From an uncultured Eubacteriales bacterium (lineage in GTDB: Bacteria > Bacillota > Clostridia > Oscillospirales > Acutalibacteraceae): a stretch of 64,000 nt of DNA. The notes beneath the pieces are model-generated. The model saw only the letters and a program-made list of their open reading frames with translations, did no database searches and was not told the DNA's origin. Below, piece by piece: positions 26,148 to 38,901 of the stretch. The stretch spans positions 124,001 to 188,000 of the forward strand of contig CAKSLH010000001.1 of the NCBI GenBank assembly GCA_934466515.1, in the 5' to 3' direction. The position numbers were made by a program, and so were the translations under genes. Positions within the stretch are counted from its first letter, which is position 1. Every line of letters begins with the position of its first letter.

Positions 26148-26512
26148 ACTTTTACACCGCTTTCTTTTTCTATAACTGATATTATTTCATTTTTACTTAT
26201 GCCCACTTCCAAGGCATTCTTAGCAGCCGCGGCTACATCGCTGAGTGCCGACTCTTTAATTGCAAGATAAGAATTCTCATCATCCGAGATAAAAGAGCCC
26301 TTCCCCTTTACCGAATAGATAATTCCCTTGCTTTCAAGAATGGCATAAGCCTTTTGAATTGTATTCGGATTAACGCTGAATTTAGAAGCCAAAGCTCTCA
26401 CGCTCGGCAGCTGGTCATCAGGTTTAAGAACACCGATTGCTTTCAGCCGAATAAAGCCGCTGACAATCTGATCGCATATCGGTGTACCGCTTTTTAAATC
26501 AAGCTGAAACAT
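26144..26512 (-). CDS. GntR family regulator, YtrA subfamily
   Basis: The 122-residue protein has an N-terminal winged helix (about 10-75) with LPSVRALASKFSVNPNTIQKAY and VKGKGSFIS, followed by a short dimerisation helix, as in YtrA-type repressors. It leads the operon with an ABC ATPase and permease, and a dyad at 26534-26552 just downstream of the promoter -10 box is the likely operator for autorepression. AAGGAGG precedes the ATG. Confidence 0.93.
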   Translation of the reverse strand: MFQLDLKSGTPICDQIVSGFIRLKAIGVLKPDDQLPSVRALASKFSVNPNTIQKAYAILESKGIIYSVKGKGSFISDDENSYLAIKESALSDVAAAAKNALEVGISKNEIISVIEKESGVKV

Positions 26513-26533
26513 ATTTGCCTCCTTTTAATAAGT

Positions 26534-26552
26534 GTTCTACTTCGATTAGTAC
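26534..26552. promoter_or_regulatory. Candidate operator of the YtrA-type repressor
   Basis: A 19-bp imperfect dyad with outer halves GTnCTAnT / AnTAGnAC lies between the -10 box and the start codon, a repressor-compatible position. Assignment to the adjacent GntR protein is inferred. Confidence 0.5.
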
Positions 26553-26558
26553 AGTTAT

Positions 26559-26587
26559 ATGATAGCACAAAAAATATATTTTGTCAA
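26559..26587 (-). promoter_or_regulatory. Promoter of the GntR-ABC operon
   Basis: TTGACA (26582-26587), a 17-base spacer and TATCAT (26559-26564) on the minus strand. Confidence 0.7.
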
Positions 26588-26595
26588 TAAAAAAA

Positions 26596-26621
26596 TGCCG
26601 GTGCAATTCTAAGCACCGGCA
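26596..26621 (-). terminator. Terminator of the small membrane protein gene
   Basis: A perfect 9-bp GC-rich stem (26596-26604 with 26613-26621) and T7 on the minus strand. Confidence 0.9.
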
Positions 26622-26634
26622 AAAGCATTAAGAT

Positions 26635-26808
26635 TTATTCTTCGGAAGCTATTTGAGCAGCTTCATCAACCGATTCATCGGAACCGCATTTAAAATACTT
26701 TCCTTTGATACGGTGTTTATTAAAGCATGCATCAATAATAGCAAGAGCGCCGACAGCAGTAGCAAGAATGCCTGCGAGGCCCAAAATCACTTTAAGAAAA
26801 TTTTTCAT
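26635..26808 (-). CDS. Small single-pass membrane protein, hypothetical
   Basis: A 57-residue protein with one hydrophobic segment (about residues 5-26, with ATAVGALAIIDA) and an acidic tail. ATG 26808 is preceded by AAGGTGGG; a GTG three codons upstream overlaps this site and is less likely. It has its own TTGTAA-17-TATAAT promoter and strong terminator, so it is expressed as an independent unit, which supports it being a real gene. No family is recognised. Confidence 0.7.
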   Translation of the reverse strand: MKNFLKVILGLAGILATAVGALAIIDACFNKHRIKGKYFKCGSDESVDEAAQIASEE

Positions 26809-26837
26809 AACGCACACCCACCTTTTTTATTTATTAA

Positions 26838-26866
26838 ATTATAACACATATTTTATTTCTTTACAA
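26838..26866 (-). promoter_or_regulatory. Promoter of the small membrane protein gene
   Basis: TTGTAA (26861-26866), a 17-base spacer and TATAAT (26838-26843) on the minus strand, directly after the cardiolipin synthase stop. Confidence 0.65.
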
Positions 26867-26873
26867 GGATTAT

Positions 26874-28424
26874 TTACATAAAAGGAGAAAAAAGATTAAG
26901 GATTGCTCTTTTAAGTCTTTTAAGCGGCTTTTCCTTTTTCCATTCCTCTAAAGTTATATTATGAGAAGCACGAAGCAACTGGTCGAAATGGGTTTTAACA
27001 GTCATGGCGGTATCGCAGTCGTCAATCCAGACGCCGCACTCAAAATGGAATTCAAAGCTTCTGTAATCCATATTTACCGTTCCTATAGTGGCAATCCTAT
27101 CGTCCGAAACAAAAAGCTTTGAATGGATAAATCCCGGGGTATACTCATAAATCTTTACCCCTGCCTCCAAAAGCTCAAGATAATTATACTGTGTAACCGG
27201 ATGAACATACCATTTATCGGGAATATAAGGTGTTATTATTCTTACATCTATTCCCGAGTTCGCGGCATTTTTAAGGGTTGTAATCATAGCGTTATCGACT
27301 ATTAAGTACGGTGTTGCTATATAGACATAATCTGTAGCGGTATCCAAAATCTGCATATAAATTCCCTCGGCAGGGTTTTTATTATTCAGCGGACCGTCAG
27401 AGTAAGGCTGAACAAAGCCGTTTGAAGCTACCTTATAATCACTTAAATGCGATTTAATATCAATCTGCTCGCCCGTAGTGAATTCCCAAGTGGTGCAGAA
27501 CATTGCAAGAAAGCTTTTAACCGCCTCGCCCTTAATAATTGCGGCGCAATCCATCCAGTATCCGAAGCGCTTGAATTTATTTATGTATTCATCGGCAAGG
27601 TTTAGTCCGCCGGTGACAGCTGTTTTGCCGTCAATAACGCAAATCTTGCGGTGGTTTCTGTTATTCATAAAGATATTAAAGGACGGACGGATTTTATTAA
27701 ACACAGCAACCTGTATTCCGTGCGACTGGAGTCTTGAAATAAAGTTTTTATGCTGCCGCTTTATGGAGCCGAAGTCATCGAACATTACCTTGACCTCAAC
27801 GCCCTGCTTTACCTTTTCGCAGAGAATTTTATAAACGCTGTCCCACATAATTCCTTCCGCGATTATAAAAAACTCAATAAATATATATTCCCTTGCCATT
27901 TCAAGCTCGCTTAAAAATTTCGGGAAGAATTCCTCGCCCGGGGAAAGATATTCGACAGAGGAAGCGTCACTCAAAGGAAAATCCGCTTCATTGGTAAGAT
28001 AAACAGACTGTCTTGCATGCCTTGGGTCTAAAATTTTAAGCCTTTCTGTAACCTCGGTTTCCTTTTCAATAAAGGGTAGAAAATGCTCCTGACATTTCTT
28101 CATTTTCTTTTTTAAATGCGGCATAACCCTTTCGCCGCCTAGCAAAAGGAACACAAATATTCCGAAAATCGGAAAAACGAGAATGAACACCGCCCACATC
28201 AGCTTATAGCTTGGGTTGCCGCGGCGGTTTATTATATAAACAACCGTAATAATACCCAAAAGCTCTGAAATCAAATAAATTGAAATTGATTTAGTTGAAA
28301 GGTTTAAAAAAAGGGCAAAAAAGATAACAAGCTGAACAAGAAGAAAGAATGCCGAAAAGATAATTCTTGTCGGAATAGGTATACCTCTTTTATGCTTGAC
28401 GCTTATCTTTCTGAATTTTCTCAT
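26874..28424 (-). CDS. cls: Cardiolipin synthase
   Basis: The 516-residue membrane enzyme transfers a phosphatidyl group between two phosphatidylglycerols to make cardiolipin. Hydrophobic segments at about 15-80 anchor it. Two phospholipase-D HKD motifs are present: HRKICVIDGKTAVTGG (about 240) and HSKLFVSDDRIATIGT (about 425). Length matches bacterial Cls. GGAGAGG precedes the ATG. It is monocistronic with a promoter that overlaps a palindrome pair at 28442-28489. Confidence 0.95.
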   Translation of the reverse strand: MRKFRKISVKHKRGIPIPTRIIFSAFFLLVQLVIFFALFLNLSTKSISIYLISELLGIITVVYIINRRGNPSYKLMWAVFILVFPIFGIFVFLLLGGERVMPHLKKKMKKCQEHFLPFIEKETEVTERLKILDPRHARQSVYLTNEADFPLSDASSVEYLSPGEEFFPKFLSELEMAREYIFIEFFIIAEGIMWDSVYKILCEKVKQGVEVKVMFDDFGSIKRQHKNFISRLQSHGIQVAVFNKIRPSFNIFMNNRNHRKICVIDGKTAVTGGLNLADEYINKFKRFGYWMDCAAIIKGEAVKSFLAMFCTTWEFTTGEQIDIKSHLSDYKVASNGFVQPYSDGPLNNKNPAEGIYMQILDTATDYVYIATPYLIVDNAMITTLKNAANSGIDVRIITPYIPDKWYVHPVTQYNYLELLEAGVKIYEYTPGFIHSKLFVSDDRIATIGTVNMDYRSFEFHFECGVWIDDCDTAMTVKTHFDQLLRASHNITLEEWKKEKPLKRLKRAILNLFSPFM

Positions 28425-28441
28425 TTTTCCTCTCCTTTTTT

Positions 28442-28489
28442 ACGCTATATATGGAGTATTTTTGTGTGTTTAAGAGCTATATATAGCGT
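28442..28489. repeat. Inverted repeat / paired operator-like sites upstream of cls
   Basis: Two 11-base arms (28442-28452 and 28479-28489) form an inverted repeat. The right arm lies within a perfect 12-bp palindrome GCTATATATAGC (28476-28487) that covers the predicted cls transcription start. The left arm holds a partial copy 32 bp away, three helical turns. This layout fits cooperative binding of a dimeric regulator; the regulator is unknown. Confidence 0.5.
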
Positions 28490-28490
28490 T

Positions 28491-28519
28491 ATTATAACAT
28501 ACTTTTTTTATATTTACAA
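28491..28519 (-). promoter_or_regulatory. Promoter of cls
   Basis: TTGTAA (28514-28519), a 17-base spacer and TATAAT (28491-28496) on the minus strand. The predicted start, near 28484, falls inside the palindrome at 28476-28487. Confidence 0.7.
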
Positions 28520-28522
28520 GTT

Positions 28523-28560
28523 AAAAAACACTCTCTGATTTTATTCAGAGAGTGTTTTTT
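28523..28560 (-). terminator. Terminator of rpoBC
   Basis: A perfect 16-bp stem (28523-28538 with 28545-28560) whose 3' side ends in T6 on the minus strand, nine bases after the rpoC stop. Confidence 0.9.
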
Positions 28561-28569
28561 AAATTAAAA

Positions 28570-32187
<3,618 letters not shown>

Positions 32188-32202
32188 ATTATCTGCTCCT
32201 CC

Positions 32203-35200
32203 TTAATTTTCGTCTATACCGAGATCATCGTCTACGATGGCGTCGCCGTTTTCATCTTCAAAGCTGAAGCCGTCGGAAATGTCTGAGTCTGAAATATTAT
32301 CGTCAAAATCGTCCTCGGGAATTACGGGTGTAGCAAGACCGATATCATCGTCATCGAAGTTCTGACGGAGATCAACTTCAAATCCGTCATGATTGAGAAC
32401 ACGGATATCAAGACCCAAAGACTGAAGCTCTTTGATAAGAACCTTAAAGGACTCGGGTATTCCTGCCTTAGGAACATTCTGTCCCTTAACGATTGCCTCA
32501 TAGGTTTTAACTCTTCCGACAACATCATCGGACTTAACCGTGAGGATTTCCTGAAGAGTATAAGCAGCGCCGTAAGCTTCAAGCGCCCAAACTTCCATTT
32601 CTCCGAAACGCTGGCCGCCGAACTGGGCTTTACCGCCGAGAGGCTGCTGAGTAACAAGAGAATACGGACCTGTAGAACGGGCGTGAATCTTATCGTCAAC
32701 AAGGTGATGAAGCTTAAGATAATACATATAACCTACCGTTACACGGTTATCAAACGGCTCGCCTGTTCTTCCGTCATAAAGCTGAACCTTACCGTCCTCA
32801 GGCATACCTGCCATTTTAAAGCACTCGCGGATATCCGCTTCGTGCGCGCCGTCGAAAACAGGCGTGCAGATATTCCAGCCCAATGCCTTTGCGGCATAAC
32901 CGAGGTGAACCTCGAGCACCTGTCCGATATTCATTCGGGAAGGAACGCCCAAAGGATTAAGAACTATATCAAGCGGAGTACCGTCGGGTAAGAAAGGCAT
33001 ATCCTCACTCGGGAGAATTCTTGAAACAACACCCTTATTACCGTGGCGTCCCGCCATTTTATCTCCGACGGAGATTTTACGCTTCTGAGCAATATAGCAG
33101 CGGACTATAACATTTACACCGGGGCTTAATTCCGAAGAATTTTCACGGGTAAACACCTTAACATCTACTATTGTGCCGTATTCGCCGTGCGGAACGCGGA
33201 GAGATGTATCTCTTACCTCGCGAGCCTTATCGCCGAATATCGCGCGGAGAAGTCTTTCCTCGGCGGTCAGATCGGTCTCGCCCTTAGGAGTTACCTTACC
33301 TACAAGGATATCGCCTGCGGTTACATCCGCACCGACGCGGATAATTCCGTTTTCGTCAAGGTCTTTAAGCGCGTCCTCGCCGACATTCGGGATATCACGG
33401 GTAATTTCCTCAGGTCCGAGCTTGGTATCGCGGCATTCAATATCATACTCTTCTATATGAATAGAGGTATAAACATCGTCGCGGACAAGACGCTCGTTTA
33501 AGAGTACCGCGTCCTCATAGTTATAACCTTCCCAAGTCATAAATCCGATAAGCGCGTTTCTTCCGAGCGAAATTTCGCCGTTGCTGGTAGCAGGTCCGTC
33601 CGCAATGACTTCCTTTTCTTCTACCTTCTGACCTACGCTTACGATAGGACGCTGATTTATACATGTTCCGTGGTTTGAACGAAGGAATTTGATAAGCTTA
33701 TATTCGTCAATCTCGCCGTTCTTAGCGCGAATTTTAATTATATCGGCGCTTACATAAGAAACAGTGCCTGCACGCTTTGCAAGAACTACAACGCCTGAAT
33801 CGACAGCGGCCTTATATTCCATACCGGTTGCAACGATCGGGTTTTCGGGCTTAAGAAGCGGAACTGCCTGCTTCTGCATGTTTGAGCCCATGAGCGCACG
33901 GTTTGTATCATCGTTTTCAAGGAACGGAATCATAGCGGTTGCTACGGAAACTACCATTTTCGGAGAAACATCCATAAAATCGGCTCTTGAAGCTTCAACC
34001 TCTTGGAAGCCGTCACGGTAACGGGCGTTTACCTTCTTATGAACAAAGTGTCCGTTTTCATCCAAGGGCTCGTTAGCCTGAGCGACTATATAATCGTCCT
34101 CTTCGTCGGCAGTCATATAAACGACCTCGTCTAAAACCTTTCCGTCCTTAACATGGCGGAACGGAGCCTCGATAAATCCGTATTTATTTATCTTAGCATA
34201 AGTTGCAAGATACGAGATAAGTCCGATATTAGGTCCTTCAGGAGTCTCTATCGGGCACATGCGTCCGTAATGAGTATAATGAACGTCACGAACCTCGAAG
34301 GATGCACGGTCACGGGAAAGTCCTCCGGGGCCGAGTGCCGAAAGACGGCGCTTATGAGTAAGCTCGGAGAGCGGATTTGTCTGATCCATGAACTGTGAAA
34401 GCGGAGAAGAGCCGAAGAACTCTTTAATAGCCGCAACTACAGGGCGGATATTTATAAGAGACTGAGGAGTGATATTCTCGCTGTCCTGAGACATGAGAGT
34501 CATTTTTTCTCTGACTACGCGCTCCATTCTCGTAAATCCGATTCTGAACTGATTCTGCAAAAGCTCGCCTACAGAACGGATTCGGCGGTTTCCGAGGTGG
34601 TCGATATCGTCCACATTTCCGACCTCATGAGGCAGTCCGAGGAAGTAGTTGATAGAAGCGAAGATATCTTCATATACAATGTGCTTAGGAATAAGTGCGT
34701 CTGCATTTTCAATAAGCGCTTCATATAAATCTTCTTTATTTGTGTTCTCTTCAAGAAGCTCTTTTAAAACCTCAAAGCTAACCTTTTCGTTTATACCCTC
34801 ATAGTCAAGCTTTGCAAGCTCCTCGTCGGTGAAATCGGTAAAGTCCTTAAGGTCAACCATTCCGTTTGAAAGAACCTTAACCTCTGTTACCCTGCCCTCA
34901 AGGTCGAACACATTTACATAGACCTCGCGAACGCCCTTTTTCTCGATAAGAGCAGCAAGCTCCTTTGTAACGGTTGTATCGGGCTCAGCTAAAATTTCGC
35001 CTGTCATCGGGTCGACAACGGGACGGGAAATTACCTTTCCTCTGATTCTTGCGCCGATGCTTAATTTTTTATTGTATTTATATCTTCCGACTCTTGAAAG
35101 GTCATAGCGGTGAACATCAAAGAAGAGCTGTTCAAGATAAGCCTTTGCTCCCTCAATGGTTACAGGCTCGCTCGGTCTTAACTTCTTATAAACCTCGATA

Positions 35201-35913
35201 AGAGCATCCTCAACGGTTTTTGTCTCGTCGATATTCAAGGTTGCGTCAAGACGCTCGTCCGCTCCTAAGAGCTGGCGGATTTCTTCATTTGTCGCAATAC
35301 CGAGAGCACGGATAAAGGTTGTAATAGGAAGCTTTTTATTCTTGTCTATACGGACATATAAAACTTCGTTTACAGCGGTTTCATATTCAAGCCACGCACC
35401 GCGGTTAGGAATGATTGTTGACGAAAAGAGCTTAGCTCCTGTCTTTTCATCAGCTTTAACGGCATAATATACACCGGGGGAACGGACAAGCTGAGAAACA
35501 ACCGCACGCTCCGCACCGTTTATAACAAATGTGCCGGCATCGGTCATAAGCGGGAAATCGCCCATGAAGACTTCGCTTTCCTTGATTTCTCCGGTTTCCT
35601 TATTGAAAAGGCGGGCCGTTACTCTTAAGGGTGCCGCATAGGTAGTATCACGGGATTTACATTCGGTTACATCATATTTGGGCTGTTCATCAATTCTGTA
35701 ATCAATAAAGCTCAGCTCAAGATTTCCGCTGTAGTCCGTAATAGACGACATATCCTTAAATACTTCTCGCAGGCCCTCGGTTATAAACCAATTGTATGAA
35801 TCTTTCTGAATTTCAATGAGGTTGGGCATATCAATAACTTCATTGATTTTAGAAAAAGTCATACGAGTGTTTTTACCCATTTGGACTTTCTTCACCATTG
35901 CACTTGGCTCCAT
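32203..35913 (-). CDS. rpoB: DNA-directed RNA polymerase subunit beta
   Basis: The 1236-residue beta subunit. The rifampicin-pocket residues are of the wild-type sensitive form: SSPLSQFMDQTNPLSELTHK and RRLSALGPGGL, so sensitivity is expected. GDKMAGRHGNKGV and the C-terminal GGKAQFGGQRFGEMEVWALE clamp region are intact. An acidic tail of about 45 residues rich in Asp extends beyond the usual end. AGGAG lies 13 bases before ATG 35913; a second in-frame ATG five codons in is possible. It has its own consensus promoter at 36079-36107 and a leader of about 160 bases, not the usual rplJ-rplL genes. Confidence 0.98.
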   Translation of the reverse strand: MEPSAMVKKVQMGKNTRMTFSKINEVIDMPNLIEIQKDSYNWFITEGLREVFKDMSSITDYSGNLELSFIDYRIDEQPKYDVTECKSRDTTYAAPLRVTARLFNKETGEIKESEVFMGDFPLMTDAGTFVINGAERAVVSQLVRSPGVYYAVKADEKTGAKLFSSTIIPNRGAWLEYETAVNEVLYVRIDKNKKLPITTFIRALGIATNEEIRQLLGADERLDATLNIDETKTVEDALIEVYKKLRPSEPVTIEGAKAYLEQLFFDVHRYDLSRVGRYKYNKKLSIGARIRGKVISRPVVDPMTGEILAEPDTTVTKELAALIEKKGVREVYVNVFDLEGRVTEVKVLSNGMVDLKDFTDFTDEELAKLDYEGINEKVSFEVLKELLEENTNKEDLYEALIENADALIPKHIVYEDIFASINYFLGLPHEVGNVDDIDHLGNRRIRSVGELLQNQFRIGFTRMERVVREKMTLMSQDSENITPQSLINIRPVVAAIKEFFGSSPLSQFMDQTNPLSELTHKRRLSALGPGGLSRDRASFEVRDVHYTHYGRMCPIETPEGPNIGLISYLATYAKINKYGFIEAPFRHVKDGKVLDEVVYMTADEEDDYIVAQANEPLDENGHFVHKKVNARYRDGFQEVEASRADFMDVSPKMVVSVATAMIPFLENDDTNRALMGSNMQKQAVPLLKPENPIVATGMEYKAAVDSGVVVLAKRAGTVSYVSADIIKIRAKNGEIDEYKLIKFLRSNHGTCINQRPIVSVGQKVEEKEVIADGPATSNGEISLGRNALIGFMTWEGYNYEDAVLLNERLVRDDVYTSIHIEEYDIECRDTKLGPEEITRDIPNVGEDALKDLDENGIIRVGADVTAGDILVGKVTPKGETDLTAEERLLRAIFGDKAREVRDTSLRVPHGEYGTIVDVKVFTRENSSELSPGVNVIVRCYIAQKRKISVGDKMAGRHGNKGVVSRILPSEDMPFLPDGTPLDIVLNPLGVPSRMNIGQVLEVHLGYAAKALGWNICTPVFDGAHEADIRECFKMAGMPEDGKVQLYDGRTGEPFDNRVTVGYMYYLKLHHLVDDKIHARSTGPYSLVTQQPLGGKAQFGGQRFGEMEVWALEAYGAAYTLQEILTVKSDDVVGRVKTYEAIVKGQNVPKAGIPESFKVLIKELQSLGLDIRVLNHDGFEVDLRQNFDDDDIGLATPVIPEDDFDDNISDSDISDGFSFEDENGDAIVDDDLGIDEN

Positions 35914-36078
35914 AGGTTAACGATCACTCCTAAATAAATTTTTACGGAACGCAGACTCAAAGCCGTCAGCCCCGTTAATTCCTTAACAATCGGCGGAAAA
36001 CAGCGCGGTTTTAAAGCAAAAACACATGCTTTTTCGCAAAAAAGGCGCAAAATCCCCCATCATCATTAGTGATTTAAT

Positions 36079-36107
36079 ATTATATCGCAAATAAAGCGCC
36101 GTGTCAA
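36079..36107 (-). promoter_or_regulatory. Consensus promoter of rpoBC
   Basis: TTGACA (36102-36107), a 17-base spacer and TATAAT (36079-36084) on the minus strand: a perfect sigma-A promoter. The leader from about 36072 to 35914 has several short complementary stretches (for example GTTAA/TTAAC around 35980) but no clear terminator. The 294-base gap to the U32 gene holds only this and the divergent promoter. Confidence 0.85.
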
Positions 36108-36146
36108 GGATTATTTTACTTTTTTTACCTGTTTTTCCTTTTTGCA

Positions 36147-36175
36147 TTGTTTTATAAATCCGCTTATGCTATAAT
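36147..36175 (+). promoter_or_regulatory. Promoter of the U32 peptidase gene
   Basis: TTGTTT (36147-36152), a 17-base spacer and TATAAT (36170-36175), 33 bases before the start codon and divergent from the rpoBC promoter. Confidence 0.65.
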
Positions 36176-36207
36176 TCTGTTATGATTTTTCAAAAAGGCG
36201 GTGCAAA

Positions 36208-38265
36208 ATGTCGGACAAAAAACCTGAAATTCTCTCCCCGGCAGGCTCAAGCGAAAGTCTTATTGCCGCAGTAAGAAGCGGTGCTGACGCAGTTTATTTA
36301 GGAGCCAAAAATTTCAGCGCGAGAAGAAACGCGGAAAATTTCGGCGCCGCAGAACTTAAAGACGCCGTAGGCTACTGCCACGAAAGAGGCGTTAAGGTCT
36401 ATTTAACGCTTAACACAATGATAAAATCAAAAGAGCTGTCATCCGCTTTTGAAACCGCCGAGGAAGCATACGCTTCCGGAGCGGACGGAATAATAATTTC
36501 GGATTTAGGCCTAGCAGATATCTTAAGAAGAGAAATTCCCGATTTTCCTCTTCACGGATCGACCCAGTTATCCGTCCATTCCCCTGCCGCCTTAAGCATT
36601 TTAAAAGAAAAAGGCTTTTCCCGTATAGTGCTTGCAAGAGAAATGAGCTGTAAGCAAATTTCCGATTTTTGCAGGGAAGCCCAAAAAATTGATATAGAAA
36701 CCGAGGTTTTCGTTCACGGCGCGCTTTGCATGAGCCTTTCGGGTCAATGCCTGCTTTCAAGCATGATAGGACAGCGCAGCGGAAACCGCGGGCTTTGCGC
36801 GGGTCCCTGCCGTCTCCCCTTTTGCGCAAACGGCTCAGATAAAAACAGATATGATTTAAGTCTTAAGGATTTGAGTCTTATTAACCATATAGACGAGCTT
36901 AAAGCAATCGGTGTCGATTCGCTTAAAATCGAGGGCAGAATGAAGCGCCCCGAATATGTAGCCGCGGCAACTGCTGTATGCAGACTCAGAGCGGACGGAA
37001 AAGAAGACAAAGCGCTTGAAAAGAATCTAATGAAAATTTTCTCGCGCTCGGGATTTACCGACGGATATTTTACAAGCAATACAGGAAAAGAAATGTTCGG
37101 CACAAGAACAAAGGACGATGTTATTTCATCCGCGGAAGCGATAAAGCAAATTCATGAGCTTTACAGAAAAGAAAGAAATTCCGTTCCTTTAAAAATGGAT
37201 TTTTCAGCCATTTTGGGTAAGCCTGTAAGTCTTACGGTTACCGACGGAGAAAATACCGTAACCGAATACGGGGCGGTTCCGGAAATTGCGCAGAACAAAC
37301 CGACTTTAGCAGAAGATATAAAATCGAGCCTTTCAAAGCTCGGGTCTACCCCATACCTTTTAAAGGAAATAAATATAAAAACCGAAGGCAATATTTTTAT
37401 CGGCGGAAAGGAAATCAACCTTTTAAGAAGAACCGCCGCCGAGAGGCTCAGTCTTATCAGAAAAGAAAGCGGAAAAAAGGTTATAAATTCGGTTTATGAA
37501 TATGATAAAAAAGAGGTTAAAATTGATAACAACGAAAAATGCTTTATCTTAAAATTACCCGATTTAAAGCATGTTCCGAGCAATTTATCAAATGTTAAGG
37601 GAATTATTTTTCCTTTAGGAACAGCTGCGCCAAAATTACAAAACGGTATAAAGCTGATTGCGGAAATTCCGAGGCTGATTAAGGATGAAAGCACTGTTTT
37701 AAAAAAACTTATTTTAATGAAGCAGGACGGATTTTCCGCCTGCTATTGCGGCGAGCTGTCGGCAATAAGCCTATCTTTAAAAGCAGGACTTGAACCGATA
37801 GGCGGAACAAGTCTAAATATTTGCAATTACGAATCGGTAAACGCATTTTTAAAAGCCGGAGTTAAAACGCAATTTATTTCCGCTGAAATTCAGGCGGACG
37901 AAATTCCGCTTTTAAAAAATAAAAATATCGGCTGCTTTGCTTACGGCAGACTTCCTCTTATGATTACAGCAAACTGCCCTGTCAAGAACTCTGCCGACTG
38001 CTCAAAGTGCTTAAAAAGCGGAAGCTTAAAGGACAGAATGGGTATTGAATTTCCCGTCGCCTGCAAAAACGGATACTGTGAAATTCTGAATTCCAAGCCG
38101 ATTTATCTTGCGGACAGAAAAAACAAGCTAAATGTTAAATATCTTTTGCTTTGGTTTGAAAAAGAAAGTAAGGAAGAAATCGAAGAAATAATTAAAAAAT
38201 ATGAAATCGGCGCTCCGCCTGATTTTGATTACACAAGAGGGCTTTATTACAGAAATCTTTTATAG
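36208..38265 (+). CDS. U32 family peptidase-like protein (YrrO/RlhA type)
   Basis: The 685-residue protein has the N-terminal U32 TIM-barrel (about 5-300) with EILSPAGSSESLIAAVRSGADAVYLG-type opening (landmark PAGSSES and GADAVYLG). The cysteine cluster is in CMSLSGQCLLS and RGLCAGPCRLPF. These Cys residues match those that bind an iron-sulfur cluster in U32 members such as RlhA and TrhP, which hydroxylate rRNA or tRNA rather than act as proteases. The C-terminal half, about 380-640, is the accessory domain of long U32 proteins (DUF3656-like) with four more Cys in CPVKNSADCSKC. The actual RNA target is unknown. GGCGGTG precedes the ATG. Confidence 0.88.
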   Translation: MSDKKPEILSPAGSSESLIAAVRSGADAVYLGAKNFSARRNAENFGAAELKDAVGYCHERGVKVYLTLNTMIKSKELSSAFETAEEAYASGADGIIISDLGLADILRREIPDFPLHGSTQLSVHSPAALSILKEKGFSRIVLAREMSCKQISDFCREAQKIDIETEVFVHGALCMSLSGQCLLSSMIGQRSGNRGLCAGPCRLPFCANGSDKNRYDLSLKDLSLINHIDELKAIGVDSLKIEGRMKRPEYVAAATAVCRLRADGKEDKALEKNLMKIFSRSGFTDGYFTSNTGKEMFGTRTKDDVISSAEAIKQIHELYRKERNSVPLKMDFSAILGKPVSLTVTDGENTVTEYGAVPEIAQNKPTLAEDIKSSLSKLGSTPYLLKEINIKTEGNIFIGGKEINLLRRTAAERLSLIRKESGKKVINSVYEYDKKEVKIDNNEKCFILKLPDLKHVPSNLSNVKGIIFPLGTAAPKLQNGIKLIAEIPRLIKDESTVLKKLILMKQDGFSACYCGELSAISLSLKAGLEPIGGTSLNICNYESVNAFLKAGVKTQFISAEIQADEIPLLKNKNIGCFAYGRLPLMITANCPVKNSADCSKCLKSGSLKDRMGIEFPVACKNGYCEILNSKPIYLADRKNKLNVKYLLLWFEKESKEEIEEIIKKYEIGAPPDFDYTRGLYYRNLL

Positions 38266-38273
38266 AGCATAAA

Positions 38274-38314
38274 AAATCGGACTGTAAGAACAAAAAGTTT
38301 TTACAGTCCGATTT
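38274..38314. terminator. Bidirectional terminator between the U32 gene and the flavin reductase-like gene
   Basis: A perfect 14-bp stem (38274-38287 with 38301-38314). The minus strand continues with a T-run and the plus strand with ATTTATT, so both convergent genes can use it. Confidence 0.8.
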
Positions 38315-38325
38315 ATTCTATGATT

Positions 38326-38886
38326 TTACTTTAACTTTTTTCCGTCCGAGAAAGCCTTTCCCACAGTTTTTTCAATAACCGCATAGGCATTATTAAACGG
38401 GTCAAACATAATCGGCTTAACCTTATTTATATCAACATTTCCGTTTTCGTCAATAACGCTTTCGTCAACGCTGACATTAACTATCTCCCCTACAAGCTGA
38501 CAGGTTTCCTTGTCATAGCTTATTAACCTGCATTCAACTGCAACGGGTAGCTCTTTTATAAGAGGAGCGTCAACAAACTCGGATTTTATCGCATGAAATC
38601 CTGCTTTTTCGAATTTATCGGGAGTATTATTACCCGAAACTATACCGACATAATCGCAGGCAGTAAGATTTTCAAGGTCCCCCATGCTGACGGTAAACGC
38701 TTTTTTAAGCAAAATATTTTTAAGCGTTTTATGCGAAGCGCTTATACACATGGTAATCTGCTTATCGTCGCTTATTCCGCCCCATGCGGCATTCATTGCG
38801 TTAGGAACGCCGTTTTCATTGAAAGCAGAAAGAATAAAAACGGGCTGAGGATAGGTATAAGGCTTTGCGCCCAAATTTTTTCTCAT
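38326..38886 (-). CDS. Flavin reductase-like FMN-binding protein
   Basis: The 186-residue protein has the split-barrel fold of the flavin reductase-like family: KPYTYPQPVFILSAFNE opening, NAMNAAWGGISDDKQITMCI and HKTLKNILLKKAFTVSMG. Such proteins bind FMN and act as flavin reductases or flavoredoxins in anaerobes. The partner electron donor is not identified here. It lies 15 bases downstream of htpG in the same direction and may be co-transcribed with it. Confidence 0.9.
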   Translation of the reverse strand: MRKNLGAKPYTYPQPVFILSAFNENGVPNAMNAAWGGISDDKQITMCISASHKTLKNILLKKAFTVSMGDLENLTACDYVGIVSGNNTPDKFEKAGFHAIKSEFVDAPLIKELPVAVECRLISYDKETCQLVGEIVNVSVDESVIDENGNVDINKVKPIMFDPFNNAYAVIEKTVGKAFSDGKKLK

Positions 38887-38901
38887 AACAATTTCTTCTT
38901 T

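Noticed and set aside
32389..32991. A 200-codon plus-strand frame inside rpoB, and many similar frames opposite rpoC.
   Set aside because: They are shadows of the highly biased rpoB/rpoC codons on the opposite strand, with no ribosome sites or recognisable motifs.
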